Of a stretch of 64,000 nucleotides of DNA, positions 34,541-43,944 are shown piece by piece. The stretch lies in NCBI GenBank assembly GCA_000613465.1, contig BAJA01000017.1, positions 1 through 64,000 on the forward strand. Reading direction: 5' to 3'. The notes below the pieces were generated by a model. That model had not been told where the DNA came from, did no database searches, and was given only the letters and a program-made list of their open reading frames with translations. The position numbers were made by a program, and so were the translations under genes. Origin of the DNA: Bacteroides nordii WAL 11050 = JCM 12987. Lineage in GTDB: Bacteria > Bacteroidota > Bacteroidia > Bacteroidales > Bacteroidaceae. Each line of letters opens with the position of its first letter. The stretch's first letter is position 1.

Positions 34541-34570
34541 TTTGATAGTCAAATTGTTATGCTATATTTG
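34541..34570 (+). promoter_or_regulatory. Promoter of the KilA-N gene
   Basis: TTTG (34541-34544), 18 bases, TATATTTG (34563-34570); the ATG follows 40 bases later. Independent promoter inside the late region, as expected for a gene expressed in the lysogen. Confidence 0.6.
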
Positions 34571-34609
34571 TGGCGGTTTTTCAAATAATTAATTAAAACA
34601 ATTAGCATT

Positions 34610-35157
34610 ATGGAAACAAAAATCTGTATTTTTAAGGAGAATCCGATCACTTTTGTATTGGATAAGAACAATGGTATGATGGTTAATGCAACAGAAATGG
34701 CGAAGCATTTGGCCGGAAAGTAGAAGCGTTTATGAGAAATGAAGGTACAATTTCATTTGTTAATGAAGCTTTAAAAAGCGAGAATTCTCGCTTTTTAAAG
34801 CTTTTTTCACAGTCTGATTTATATTACTCAAGTCAGAATACAGGAACCTGGATGCATCGTGTTCTGGCATTAAAGTTTGCAGCTTGGTTAAATCCGGCTT
34901 TTGAGATCTGGGTATATTCCACTATTGAACGAATCCTTTTCGGAAAGCATGCACAACGTGAAGAATCTTTAGAACGTTCCTTGAAGTTTCAAAATGAATC
35001 AAAGCAGTTGAAAGATAAAGCTGATAAAACAGGAGAGGATTTTACGCGCTACTTAGAACTGGAACGTCAGTTGAAATATGAGAAGTCATTTCGTAAATCA
35101 CTAACTGCAGCAGCTGTTACTGAAATGCGTAGTCTCTTCGAAGAAGATGAAGAGTAA
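34610..35157 (+). CDS. KilA-N domain protein, frameshifted
   Basis: KilA-N is a DNA-binding domain of phage antirepressors and regulators. The first part (METKICIFKENPITFVLDKN, then MMVNATEMAKH) stops at 34723. Adding one T in the run at 34708-34710 restores AKHFGRKVEAFMRNEGTISF and a 182-residue protein. The KilA-N core continues as GTWMHRVLALKFAAWLNPAF, followed by a coiled-coil tail (ESLERSLKFQNESKQLKDKA). It has its own promoter and a downstream hairpin. The frame from 34732 would be the annotated start if the frameshift is real. Confidence 0.75.
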
Positions 35158-35169
35158 TTAAAAGAAAAC

Positions 35170-35195
35170 AGCCGTGAGAGTACAGACTCACGGCT
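35170..35195 (+). terminator. Hairpin after the KilA-N gene
   Basis: AGCCGTGAG (35170-35178) and CTCACGGCT (35187-35195) form a perfect 9-bp stem; no T tract follows, so termination efficiency is uncertain. Confidence 0.6.
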
Positions 35196-35248
35196 GGATA
35201 TTAGTTTCCATAAATTCAATATCTATTTCTATTTATAGAGATAGTACT

Positions 35249-35283
35249 AAAAGTCTTATCCAGTAAAAGGGTAAGACTTTTTA
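35249..35283. terminator. Terminator upstream of the DUF4468 gene
   Basis: AAAAGTCTTA and TAAGACTTTT (10-bp perfect stem) with a 13-base loop and T-rich tail. It insulates the next gene from read-through. Confidence 0.7.
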
Positions 35284-35308
35284 TATATGTTCTTTTTAAG
35301 TACAAATA

Positions 35309-35339
35309 TTGTACTATAATTGGTTTATAACTATCTTTG
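35309..35339 (+). promoter_or_regulatory. Promoter of the secreted DUF4468 gene
   Basis: TTG (35309-35311), 20 bases, TATCTTTG (35332-35339), 33 bases before the ATG at 35373. Confidence 0.65.
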
Positions 35340-35372
35340 GAACATCGATTATTTATAATTAAAATTGGATCA

Positions 35373-35924
35373 ATGAAAAAAGTATTATTGTCTTTGTTAT
35401 TAATGTTAGTCACTTTGACTGTCTTTTCACAAGAAGAATTGAAATTTTCTAAAGTAATTCAATCCGAATCCGAAGCGGATAAAACTACACTTTATTCTAC
35501 ACTACGCAGTTTTATTTCTACTTATTTCCATGATTCCAAGCAAGTCATTCAAATGGATGATAAAGATGCAGGTATCATTATTTGCAAAGCAACTTCAATA
35601 TTTAATTCTCCAAGTCTAATGCTTTCAGCTTACGAAGGATGGATTGACTACAACCTGAAGTTACAAGCTCGTGATGGACGCGTTCGCATAGAAGTATTTC
35701 ACTTCTTTCACCACAACAAGCCTGGTAATCAAGCTAAAGCACAACTGGGTATTCTCACCACCGCTGAAGAATATGCTAATAGTGGTATTCAAAAGAAATA
35801 CCATAACAAAGTATGGCTGCTGCTTAAAGAACAGGCAGAAGATATTAGTAACAAAGTGTTTGCTGGAATAGAAAAGGCAATGAAAGAAGGCGCTACAATT
35901 AATTCTCAGGAAGAGGAGTGGTAA
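35373..35924 (+). CDS. Secreted DUF4468 (TBP-like fold) protein, candidate lysogenic conversion gene
   Basis: Start at the ATG at 35373, giving a clear signal peptide (MKKVLLSLLLMLVTLTVFSQ) and a mature periplasmic or exported protein; total 183 residues. The body (AGIIICKATSIFNSPSLMLS, VRIEVFHFFHH) matches DUF4468 with a TATA-binding-protein-like beta fold, a Bacteroidota-specific family of unknown function. It has its own promoter and terminators on both sides within phage late genes, the hallmark of a moron expressed by the lysogen. Confidence 0.75.
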   Translation: MKKVLLSLLLMLVTLTVFSQEELKFSKVIQSESEADKTTLYSTLRSFISTYFHDSKQVIQMDDKDAGIIICKATSIFNSPSLMLSAYEGWIDYNLKLQARDGRVRIEVFHFFHHNKPGNQAKAQLGILTTAEEYANSGIQKKYHNKVWLLLKEQAEDISNKVFAGIEKAMKEGATINSQEEEW

Positions 35925-35946
35925 ATATGAAGTGACCAAAGCTGAA

Positions 35947-35983
35947 AAATTATTTTTTATGAAAAAAATAATTTGCTTTTTTG
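35947..35983. terminator. Terminator after the DUF4468 gene
   Basis: AAATTATTTTTT and AAAAAAATAATTT form a long A/T stem, followed rightward by GCTTTTTTGC. Confidence 0.6.
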
Positions 35984-36014
35984 CTATTTCAAATATTATC
36001 ACCATCTTTGTAGA

Positions 36015-36219
36015 GCTAAACAGTACAAGGACTGATTCCTTGAAGGAGCATAGGATATGCTCAATTTATATGGGCTTTTTTTATGCCTATACAAGACATA
36101 TAAATAGGCGGTTGCCTTTCCCAACACATTGTATTACTCTTTCGGGAGTGTCATTGTACTGTTTAGCGACACGGGAAATGGCAGCCGTTTTTTCTGCCTA
36201 AATGCTAAACAGTACAATG
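36015..36219. repeat. Three copies of GCTAAACAGTACAA, two forming a 16-bp inverted repeat
   Basis: GCTAAACAGTACAA at 36015-36028 recurs at 36204-36217, and inverted within 36152-36167. The inner pair, CATTGTACTGTTTAGC and GCTAAACAGTACAATG, is a perfect 16-bp inverted repeat with a 36-base loop that ends two bases before the next gene's ATG. The rest of 35925-36221 has no credible gene. Confidence 0.65.
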
Positions 36220-36221
36220 AT

Positions 36222-36413
36222 ATGAAAAAGAAAATCCCTTCCGGTAAAGTTCCGGTATCTAAGCTCCAGGCATTTCTTAGTGAGCTTTCTGGCATGTTAT
36301 CTCAAGAGAGTAACGAGCTTTTTGTTTGTCATCCCAATGATGGCACTACTTCCATCCGCCTTTCTCAAGGTCAGTATTTAACCATTTCCGTACAGAAAGG
36401 TGATCGATCATGA
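36222..36413 (+). CDS. Small phage protein
   Basis: 63 residues from the ATG at 36222 (KKKIPSGKVPVSKLQAFLSE). Possibly regulated by the inverted repeat just upstream. No family recognised. Ends in an ATGA overlap with the next gene. Confidence 0.55.
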   Translation: MKKKIPSGKVPVSKLQAFLSELSGMLSQESNELFVCHPNDGTTSIRLSQGQYLTISVQKGDRS

Positions 36414-36652
36414 CTACTAATATTAATGGAGCTTTTATTACCGCTGAAGCGGTTGAAACCATTAAGTTTCTACAACAGGAAAATTATGTTGATCAAACTC
36501 TAAATCAAATTAATGAGGTTATAGATATCGTTATTGCTGAAGATATTCCGGCCGTTTTGGAATCAGATAAGGATTGTCTACGTATTGTGCGCAATCTTCG
36601 TTATCTTGCACAACATATATCATCATTTAAAAGACCTGATAACCATGAATAA
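36410..36652 (+). CDS. Small phage protein
   Basis: 80 residues, helical (AEAVETIKFLQQENYVDQTL), in an ATGA overlap with the previous gene. No family recognised. Confidence 0.55.
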   Translation: MTTNINGAFITAEAVETIKFLQQENYVDQTLNQINEVIDIVIAEDIPAVLESDKDCLRIVRNLRYLAQHISSFKRPDNHE

Positions 36653-36917
36653 TAATCAAGAAGAGAAAATCACCGATGTCAGCATCTATATTGCTGGATT
36701 GCAAGCTACGTATCGTCCTGCACCTGATGCCCGGCATACTACTCATTGGTTCTCCACCGATGAAGTCTATACTGCCATTAAGAATCTGGATCCTTCGGCC
36801 TCTATTACTAAAGAGCAAGTCTTTCAGGCTATGATCGATGCCGGTTTTAAGTTCCAAAATCGTCCTGGTGCATCCGGATGCGATTTTCGCTGGATGTTTC
36901 AAGAGCGTAATCAATAA
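36645..36917 (+). CDS. Small phage protein
   Basis: 90 residues from the ATG at 36645, overlapping the previous stop. Contains HWFSTDEVYTAIKNLDPSAS and FQAMIDAGFKFQNRPGASGC, possibly a small winged-helix-like fold. Followed by a strong terminator. No family recognised. Confidence 0.6.
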   Translation: MNNNQEEKITDVSIYIAGLQATYRPAPDARHTTHWFSTDEVYTAIKNLDPSASITKEQVFQAMIDAGFKFQNRPGASGCDFRWMFQERNQ

Positions 36918-36925
36918 TAAAAGGT

Positions 36926-36989
36926 CCGGGAACTACCTTCGTTTAATTCCGTTACACAAAAGATTGGCCGGTAGTTCCCGGCTTTTTTT
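36926..36989 (+). terminator. Terminator before the tail operon
   Basis: CCGGGAACTACC and GGTAGTTCCCGG form a perfect 12-bp stem with a long (32-base) loop, followed by C and seven T. Confidence 0.8.
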
Positions 36990-37046
36990 GTGTCCTTTTC
37001 CCTCTATTTTTCCCTCGCTACATTCGCTGAAAATAAGTAGCGAATC

Positions 37047-37463
37047 ATGATCACAGAAGACTTAATCAGAAAAAGATTTGTCCACGATACTATTTCTCAA
37101 GGAATTAATCAAATCTATCAAACTCAAGAAAGTGTAGTTAGTACTTATCTGCATACACGTTCTGGCAACTTATTGGCACATCTGCAACGACGTCCGTTTT
37201 CCTCTCATGTTTCGGACGCTAAAGCAGAGTATTTTATGCGCATTTTCCCCTATCTGCGATACTTGGACATCTCTTACAGAAAGAGCAATGATCGCATTTC
37301 CCGTCGCATCCGTAGTAATCTTGCTCTCTATAATAGAACGGTTTGGGGAGTTCTCTATCATGAAACCTTCCCGGAACTTCGATATGGTTTCAATGATGAA
37401 ATCCGGAATTCCATCCGTAAAGAACTCGAGCAGGCACTTCAGTACACATCTTCAAATAGTTAA
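37047..37463 (+). CDS. Tail-associated protein before the tape measure
   Basis: A 138-residue basic protein directly upstream of the tape-measure gene, the usual place of tail-assembly proteins. Contains LDISYRKSNDRISRRIRSNL. No diagnostic motif. Confidence 0.55.
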   Translation: MITEDLIRKRFVHDTISQGINQIYQTQESVVSTYLHTRSGNLLAHLQRRPFSSHVSDAKAEYFMRIFPYLRYLDISYRKSNDRISRRIRSNLALYNRTVWGVLYHETFPELRYGFNDEIRNSIRKELEQALQYTSSNS

Positions 37464-37466
37464 ACC

Positions 37467-39959
37467 ATGTCAAAGAAACATTTATCCGAAGACGAGATCA
37501 GATACATAGTATCAGCTGAGACAGGAAAAGCTCAACAGGAAATTCATGCTCTTACGAAAGAAACAAAGGATCTCAAGAAAGAAGAAAATGCACGTCGTAA
37601 GGCTATGGTCGATCTTGAGTCACAGGGAAAAAAGAATTCCAAAGAGTATAAGAACCTTGAAAAGGAAGTTAAAGAGTATTCTAATCGGATATGCGAAAAC
37701 ACTGATAAGGTCCGTAAGCTTACTCGGCAACTTGATGTTAATGCCATGTCAATGCGTCAGTTAAAGAAACTTGCAAAGGAGCTTACAGGAGAACTTGAAG
37801 ATATGTCCGAGGCCGCAAATCCGGAAGAATATACAGCATTGAGTAATCAACTCCGTTCAGTTCGGATGCGGATGGATGATCTTCGGAATAAAGGTAGGAA
37901 TATTAGTACCGAATTTGGTTCGGCAGAATCTATGCTTTCCAAATGGAAAATGGCAGCAAAGGCATTTATTGCTGTAAAACTTGTCGGATACCTCACTCAA
38001 CTGAATTCAGCCGTTTATCGTACCCGTAAAGAGTTTGCAAAATATGAAGCCGTTTTACGCAATACTTTTCAGTCACAGGAGAAGGCTACTCAGGCAATGA
38101 AGATGCTCCAGCAATTGGCTGCTGATACTCCCGCCTCACTTAAGGAGTGGACCGAGGCCTATATAAAACTCGTTAATCGTGGTTTAAAGCCCACATCTCA
38201 GGAACTTACTAACATGGGTGACTTAGCTGCCTCTCAGGGTAAAAGTGTCGATCAGCTAATTGAAGCTATTCTTGATGCCATGACCGGAGAAAACGAGCGA
38301 CTGAAGGAATTTGGTATTAAAGCAGCTAAAAATGGTGAAACCACTAAGTTTACATTTCGTGGGGTGACTACAGAAGTGAGAAATTCAGAACAAGCCATTA
38401 AAGATTACTTGCTCTCATTAGGGCAATTAGAGGGTGTAGTGGGTTCTATGGCCGTACAGATGCAAGAGTTGGAGGGGATGCAGTCTAACTTTGGTGATAC
38501 GGTAGATTCTGTACTTAACAGGATTGGGAAAAAGATGGAACCTTTTTATAAAGGACTATTGCGTAGAGGAATCTCTTTCTTTTCTACAATTGATAAACTC
38601 TTTACTTCGCACACTGAAGTATACGAAAGTCATCTGGATCAGATGGTTCAGTTGGAATCTGCTGTACCACAATTGATGTCCCGTTATGAAGAGTTGAGTT
38701 CAAAGACGTCACTTAATACTACTGAGCAAAAGGAGTTGGCCGGTGTCATATCTCAGATAACATCTTTAATTCCTGGAGCAGTCTCTGCTTTTGATGATTT
38801 GGGAAATGCCATAGCTATTTCCGGAGAAAAAGTAGATGAATATTTAAAGAAGCAAAAAGCTCTCCTGGAGTTTGAAAATGCTCAGGCTATATCTGAGTTG
38901 GAAAAGCAGATAGAAGACTACACGAAAAAACGTGATGAGTTACAAAAACAATATAACCAGGGAGGTAAAACTGTTTTTCAGAGCAATGGCATGTTTGGAG
39001 GCTATACATCCTACGTAGATAACAGTAAGGAGGCTCTTGAACAGATTGATGCTGAGCTTAAAAAATATACAGCTCTTGTTATTGGTGCTAACGAAAAACT
39101 AAAGAAAATAAATGGTCAGACTTTAGAGGATGCCGTTCAACAACACAAAGACAAGGAAACAGCCCAGGAACGTTTCAATAATATGAATAAGTCCATGCTC
39201 TCCGCTTGGCTCAAGGACGAAAAGAATGCTGCTGATCAATACCGTGAGATAGCTGAAGAAATCTACAAAAGCCGGTTTCCCGATAAACCGGCAGATCCTA
39301 AAGCTGCGCAAAAAGCTCAAGCTGCTGCCGAAAAAGAAAAGAAAGCCGTCCTCGATACTGAGAAGGCTGCTATTCAGTCCATGGAGGCTCTTCGCGAAGA
39401 AGATTTGCAAAATCAACAGAAGTGGTATAACACTTCGGTCTCAGCATTAAATGCCGATCTTTCTGAAGAGCTAATTACTAAGGAGCAATATGAGCTTCTC
39501 ATGATCGAACTCGACAAGCAGAATGCAGAGAACCGCCTGAAGATAGAGAAGTCATACCATCAGGATGCCCAGTCACTTGAGCTGAAGAACGCTGACCTCA
39601 AAGAAGATCTTGTCCGTAAATCCAATCAACGTGTACTTGATTCCGAAAAATCGGCTAACGCTGCCCGTGCTGTGGAACAGGCTAAGTTAAATGATCTAAT
39701 CAAAGATTTTAAATCGCAGTTTAAAGTCACTACGGTAGAAGAGGATTTTCAGGCGCAAATGTCGGTACTTGAGGCTGCTTACCAGGCCCGAAAGGAAATG
39801 GCTGAGAAGAACAATCTCGATACCACTGAACTCGATAGAGCCTATTACGCAGCCAAAGAACAACTCGAAGCAGATCATCAGCCAAGATATTGGCTATCCG
39901 CAATCAGTATGGCCTTTCTACCCAGCAAGAACGGTTCGATACCGAACTTTTACAACTGA
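37467..39959 (+). CDS. Tail tape-measure protein, main part (frameshifted)
   Basis: Determines tail length and delivers DNA. The long alpha-helical N-terminal region (EIHALTKETKDLKKEENARR) and TP901-type domain (LRNTFQSQEKATQAMKMLQQ, DTPASLKEWTEAYIKLVNRG, QLIEAILDAMTGENERLKEF) identify it. The frame ends at 39959 in unrelated sequence after EADH. Adding one G near 39881 gives ADHQAKILAIRNQYGLSTQQ and one 1,160-residue protein to 40948. Confidence 0.85.
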   Translation: MSKKHLSEDEIRYIVSAETGKAQQEIHALTKETKDLKKEENARRKAMVDLESQGKKNSKEYKNLEKEVKEYSNRICENTDKVRKLTRQLDVNAMSMRQLKKLAKELTGELEDMSEAANPEEYTALSNQLRSVRMRMDDLRNKGRNISTEFGSAESMLSKWKMAAKAFIAVKLVGYLTQLNSAVYRTRKEFAKYEAVLRNTFQSQEKATQAMKMLQQLAADTPASLKEWTEAYIKLVNRGLKPTSQELTNMGDLAASQGKSVDQLIEAILDAMTGENERLKEFGIKAAKNGETTKFTFRGVTTEVRNSEQAIKDYLLSLGQLEGVVGSMAVQMQELEGMQSNFGDTVDSVLNRIGKKMEPFYKGLLRRGISFFSTIDKLFTSHTEVYESHLDQMVQLESAVPQLMSRYEELSSKTSLNTTEQKELAGVISQITSLIPGAVSAFDDLGNAIAISGEKVDEYLKKQKALLEFENAQAISELEKQIEDYTKKRDELQKQYNQGGKTVFQSNGMFGGYTSYVDNSKEALEQIDAELKKYTALVIGANEKLKKINGQTLEDAVQQHKDKETAQERFNNMNKSMLSAWLKDEKNAADQYREIAEEIYKSRFPDKPADPKAAQKAQAAAEKEKKAVLDTEKAAIQSMEALREEDLQNQQKWYNTSVSALNADLSEELITKEQYELLMIELDKQNAENRLKIEKSYHQDAQSLELKNADLKEDLVRKSNQRVLDSEKSANAARAVEQAKLNDLIKDFKSQFKVTTVEEDFQAQMSVLEAAYQARKEMAEKNNLDTTELDRAYYAAKEQLEADHQPRYWLSAISMAFLPSKNGSIPNFYN

Positions 39960-40948
39960 AGACAGCACGTGATCAGCAGCTACTCACCGAAGAAGAATAT
40001 GAACAAGCTGTTCAGAATCTGAAACGTGATTCCTACAAAAAACAATTCGATTACTATTCCGGCCTTTTTTCCGGTGCTGTTCAGGCACTTCAACAAGCTG
40101 AGATGGACAATGTCGATGCTCAATATGACGCTGAGATTGAAGCAGCAAAGGGTAACTCCAAAGAGGTAGAGCGTCTTGAAAACGAAAAGGCACAAAAGAA
40201 ACTCGACATTCAAAAAAAATATGCTGATGTCAATTTCGCCATCAAAACCTCTCAAATCATTGCCGATACTGCAGTCTCTATAATGAAGGCTTTTTCCGAT
40301 CTCGGTCCGATAGCCGGTGCCGTTGCAGCTGCACTCATGGGTATTACTGGTGCGGCCCAGATTGCGTCTGCCAATGCCGAGCGTAAAAAAGTCAAGAATA
40401 TGACTCTTTCAGGAAGTTCCTCTTCTTCCAAAAGCGGTGCCCGTGTTGCTACTGGCCGTGAGTCCGGAGGAAAAATCGATGTCAAACGTGCCCAGGATGG
40501 TAAGTTCTTTCCCAATGCTGATTACGATCCCGACGCTCGTGGTTTCATTGATCGTCCTACCGTCATAGTAGGAGAGGGGCCTTCGGGACACTCTAAAGAA
40601 TGGGTTGCCAGCAATGCTGCTGTATCCAATCCTACCATTGCTCCCATTCTCGATATACTTGATAAGTCCCAACAGGCAGGTACTATCCGCACGCTCGATC
40701 TGAATCAGGTTATTCGTGCTCGCATGGCCGGTTACTCCTCAGGGGGTACTATCTCTAAGACTACCGTTTCTTCACCAGATCCCGTATCTTCGGATTCGGG
40801 AGTAACACTTACTCCCGAACTTATGAGGCGGTTTGCCAATGCCATCATTAATATTGATGAATATGGAATTCCCGCCTCCGTTTCTCTTACCGAGTTTGAG
40901 GCAAAACAAAAACTACGCTCACGTTCTCGAGCAATAGGTTCTAAATAA
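39890..40948 (+). CDS. Tail tape-measure protein, C-terminal part
   Basis: Continues the tape measure (IRNQYGLSTQQERFDTELLQ). It contains a hydrophobic Ala/Gly-rich segment (IAGAVAAALMGITGAAQIAS) typical of the pore-forming region of tape-measure proteins, then an FADGGxxxxP-like stretch (RDAQDGKFFPNADYDPDARG is the local form) and SNAAVSNPTIAPILD. Joined to the previous frame by a single missing G. Confidence 0.75.
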   Translation: MAIRNQYGLSTQQERFDTELLQLKTARDQQLLTEEEYEQAVQNLKRDSYKKQFDYYSGLFSGAVQALQQAEMDNVDAQYDAEIEAAKGNSKEVERLENEKAQKKLDIQKKYADVNFAIKTSQIIADTAVSIMKAFSDLGPIAGAVAAALMGITGAAQIASANAERKKVKNMTLSGSSSSSKSGARVATGRESGGKIDVKRAQDGKFFPNADYDPDARGFIDRPTVIVGEGPSGHSKEWVASNAAVSNPTIAPILDILDKSQQAGTIRTLDLNQVIRARMAGYSSGGTISKTTVSSPDPVSSDSGVTLTPELMRRFANAIINIDEYGIPASVSLTEFEAKQKLRSRSRAIGSK

Positions 40949-40959
40949 TAATATATAGT

Positions 40960-43059
40960 ATGAAAATAGTCAATCTAAATTCCGGACTTCCATACCATCT
41001 TAATCCAGGTACACAACTCGAAGTTGAACGAACTAATTTATTCTTCAATGAATGGGGAGAGCAAACCTTGCCCGTTGATCTCCCGGATACAGATCATAAC
41101 CGTCGGATGCTTGGATATCCTGATCTTTTGGGTTCTCTAAAGAAACCACTTACTCGAATTCCTGTTACTATTCAAGATGGAGAATATTTCATGTCTTGCC
41201 GGCAAGCTATCCTTGGAGCTCAGAGACGCAACAACATTTCTACATCATTCTATATGAACGAAGGCTCTTTCCTTTCACGCCTGTCAGATGTTTCGTTGGC
41301 CGATATCTTTGGGGAGGAAACTATACCTGGTATTACTTCTGTGGAACAGGGTATTGAATTTTGTCGCTCCCTGGTTTCAGGTTCTAATCCGCATTATGCT
41401 ATTTTCCCTGTATTAATAGATTCCGAAGAAACCTATAGTAATGGATATCCCAAATACAAGTACATTAATCGTTGGGGATATGTCGATCAATGGGGGCAGT
41501 TTCGTGACTCTCTTCAGGCAGGTAAGGATGTTGATTTCTATAACTCCGTAGTGCGCTCAGAAACGATCAATGGTGAAACTATAACACTTAATCCCGGATT
41601 CTATATTACTCCTTTTATCAGAGGAAATTATTTGTTAACTCGTATTTTTAGCTACTTTGGATACACCATGTCCCCGAATTTCTTTACTCGTACAGTTCCT
41701 TTTCCCGACTTGGTGTTTGTGAATAATTGTGCCGACTCTTTAGTTAATGGTACTATTCGGGTTTTAGATTTATTGCCGGATAGTATGTGTACCACAATCC
41801 TTGAAGTTTATCGAAAAAAATTCTGCTGTGAGTTTATTCCGGATGAAGTCAATCAAACTGTCGATATTCAGCTTTTCTCAGAAGTTTCACAGGCTGATCC
41901 TGTTTATGACTTAACTCCACATCTTACTTCATTTCCTAAGATTGATACTCCTGAGCATTATCAGCAATTAATATTATCTTCCGAAGAACAAGTTTCCGAC
42001 AGTCAAAGCGTAGAGAATATTGATTCCCTTCCCCTTTTGTTTTCAAAATATCCAGGTACACTATTAGATTATTATGAAGGGTATTTTAGTCGGACAGGAT
42101 ATGTCATTTCCAGAAAATCTTCGGGCTCAGATTATTATTTGAAAGCAATTAAAGAGATTGTAGCAAATTCATCCATGAGGTACTATGATGGTGGAAGTCT
42201 GAAAACGAAGGAAATTGTTGTTCCTGATAAACAACTTGAGTTTCGTAGGGTATATTTATCCGATTCAAGAGCTATGGACGATACATACGAAGAGTATTTA
42301 CTTTATATCGGTGCTCCCAATTTTCTGAATTCAAAGATTCTTTCTTATACATCAACAGAAGAAGATGTGACCGAAACAAATCGGTCTGACAATACGAATT
42401 TGAAACCAATGGTTGCTTTTTTCTATTCAGTGAGAAATAATCCTCGTGGGACAATATGTAACTATGGTAGAATTGTGCAGAATGACGAAGGGACCTTTGT
42501 TAAAGGAGAGCGTCTTTTTGAATACACATTGTGCTATAATGGAGAAGATGGAATATTCGAGCGTTTCTATCGAAGGTACGACGATCTTCATCGTAATTCT
42601 TTGTTCGACGTCCAAGCTGATTTACTTTTACCCGATTCTGTCAAACAGTCATTGCCGGCACATTTACCGGTTTTACTTAATGGACAGAAACTTTTTTTAA
42701 ATACTTTGTCTTATCTTATCGGAGGGAAGCAACAACCGTTTTCCACTAAACTTCTCACAACAAAACTATATGAACCTTTATCCTCTGCCAAACAAATTAC
42801 CAGCTATTATCCAGATTATAATTTTGATCCGGATAATTGGTATATCTGGGTCTTAAAAAATGTACTTACAGAGATTTCCAAAGCAGAATATGATGATTCT
42901 CCTTATAAGGACAAAGGGTTTGATGTCTTTTATCCCGATTATCCATCTGAAAAGTATGTAGGTCAACAGTTGTATAAACAGTACTATTTATGGGAAGCAA
43001 GTGGACATTATTATAAACGAACCTTTTGGTTGGAATCAATAAAGTTCATGGATCAATAG
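40960..43059 (+). CDS. Distal tail / baseplate-like protein
   Basis: A 699-residue protein directly after the tape measure, the normal position of distal-tail and tail-hub proteins. Starts LNSGLPYHLNPGTQLEVERT, then FFNEWGEQTLPVDLPDTDHN. Rich in aromatic residues throughout. No family motif recognised; the role follows from position. Confidence 0.65.
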   Translation: MKIVNLNSGLPYHLNPGTQLEVERTNLFFNEWGEQTLPVDLPDTDHNRRMLGYPDLLGSLKKPLTRIPVTIQDGEYFMSCRQAILGAQRRNNISTSFYMNEGSFLSRLSDVSLADIFGEETIPGITSVEQGIEFCRSLVSGSNPHYAIFPVLIDSEETYSNGYPKYKYINRWGYVDQWGQFRDSLQAGKDVDFYNSVVRSETINGETITLNPGFYITPFIRGNYLLTRIFSYFGYTMSPNFFTRTVPFPDLVFVNNCADSLVNGTIRVLDLLPDSMCTTILEVYRKKFCCEFIPDEVNQTVDIQLFSEVSQADPVYDLTPHLTSFPKIDTPEHYQQLILSSEEQVSDSQSVENIDSLPLLFSKYPGTLLDYYEGYFSRTGYVISRKSSGSDYYLKAIKEIVANSSMRYYDGGSLKTKEIVVPDKQLEFRRVYLSDSRAMDDTYEEYLLYIGAPNFLNSKILSYTSTEEDVTETNRSDNTNLKPMVAFFYSVRNNPRGTICNYGRIVQNDEGTFVKGERLFEYTLCYNGEDGIFERFYRRYDDLHRNSLFDVQADLLLPDSVKQSLPAHLPVLLNGQKLFLNTLSYLIGGKQQPFSTKLLTTKLYEPLSSAKQITSYYPDYNFDPDNWYIWVLKNVLTEISKAEYDDSPYKDKGFDVFYPDYPSEKYVGQQLYKQYYLWEASGHYYKRTFWLESIKFMDQ

Positions 43060-43120
43060 TTTTGTCCTTTTATTCCCACCCTCTTATTCCTACTTTCGTT
43101 TCAAAATAATAGCTATTGAT

Positions 43121-43933
43121 ATGACGATTCTTCAGCAACCAGATGCGTTATCTCTTTCCGGGAATATTAAGGATTTCCGCATTAGTACTTCCGGAAAAAT
43201 TTCATTCGTACTCCTGCAGGGAGCTACTGAAATCTTGTCGCAAAGTTACGATCCCGGCCAGGATGGTCTTGTTACTATAAGTTTGAAAGATATCATTCAT
43301 TCATGTCTCTCTTTTCAGCTTCAGGAGTTGTCTCAGGTCTATCTGCAACCAACCCTTGCCGATACGTTTACTGCCCGTTTTTCTGATGAGTATGTTGTCA
43401 ATCCCGATGTTTCCGGAGATCCGGTTTATACCGATATCACTTTTCGTGCTGTTCGTGCAGGTATAGATCGTTTTGCCGATACAGCAACAAATTTTCTGAC
43501 TCAGAACTTTCTTACCTGGCAGCCTACTGTTAAGCCGGTTACTTATTATTCACCGGAGTTTCTTACCTATTATGCAGTTGTCCCCTGCATCGTGAAGTTA
43601 CGTGCATACTTTACCGATGATTCCGGATCCGTCATTACTCAGAAAGATATTACTCTTTCTGACTTCGAAGCTGGAAAAGCATATACCATTCCTTTGCAAT
43701 ATGCTTCTGTTGCAGGGAAACTCGACAATGAGCTTCCTGGTTATTATGACGTATGGATTGAAAATACAGAAGGTGTTCGTCTTACCTATATACAAAGATA
43801 TTATGCCTCCGATATGTTATCCGAGCAAGAACAATGGATCCTATTCGAGAATTCTCTGGGAGGTATCGATACTTTCCGTGCATATGGTTCATGTGATTTC
43901 ACTGGCGAACATACCCATAACATAGCGAGATAG
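43121..43933 (+). CDS. Giant tail fibre, N-terminal part (frameshifted)
   Basis: Virion-attachment end of the fibre: beta-rich, DALSLSGNIKDFRISTSGKI. The frame ends after HTHNIAR; adding one G near 43926 gives HTHNIAEIEDNSLEYRVDTE and continues without interruption. With the two further fixes the protein would be 2,841 residues (43121-51644). Alternatively this is a separate 270-residue baseplate protein followed by the fibre starting at a TTG. Confidence 0.65.
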   Translation: MTILQQPDALSLSGNIKDFRISTSGKISFVLLQGATEILSQSYDPGQDGLVTISLKDIIHSCLSFQLQELSQVYLQPTLADTFTARFSDEYVVNPDVSGDPVYTDITFRAVRAGIDRFADTATNFLTQNFLTWQPTVKPVTYYSPEFLTYYAVVPCIVKLRAYFTDDSGSVITQKDITLSDFEAGKAYTIPLQYASVAGKLDNELPGYYDVWIENTEGVRLTYIQRYYASDMLSEQEQWILFENSLGGIDTFRAYGSCDFTGEHTHNIAR

Positions 43934-43944
43934 AAGACAACTCT

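Noticed and set aside
35950..36201. 89-residue coding frame after the DUF4468 gene
   Set aside because: Runs through the terminator hairpin and the inverted-repeat region, with no ribosome-binding site and no recognisable sequence.
39850..39960. Programmed ribosomal frameshift in the tape-measure gene
   Set aside because: No slippery heptamer at the site, and similar one-base gaps occur in many other genes at homopolymers; a common cause is simpler. Programmed shifts normally affect the chaperone gene before the tape measure.
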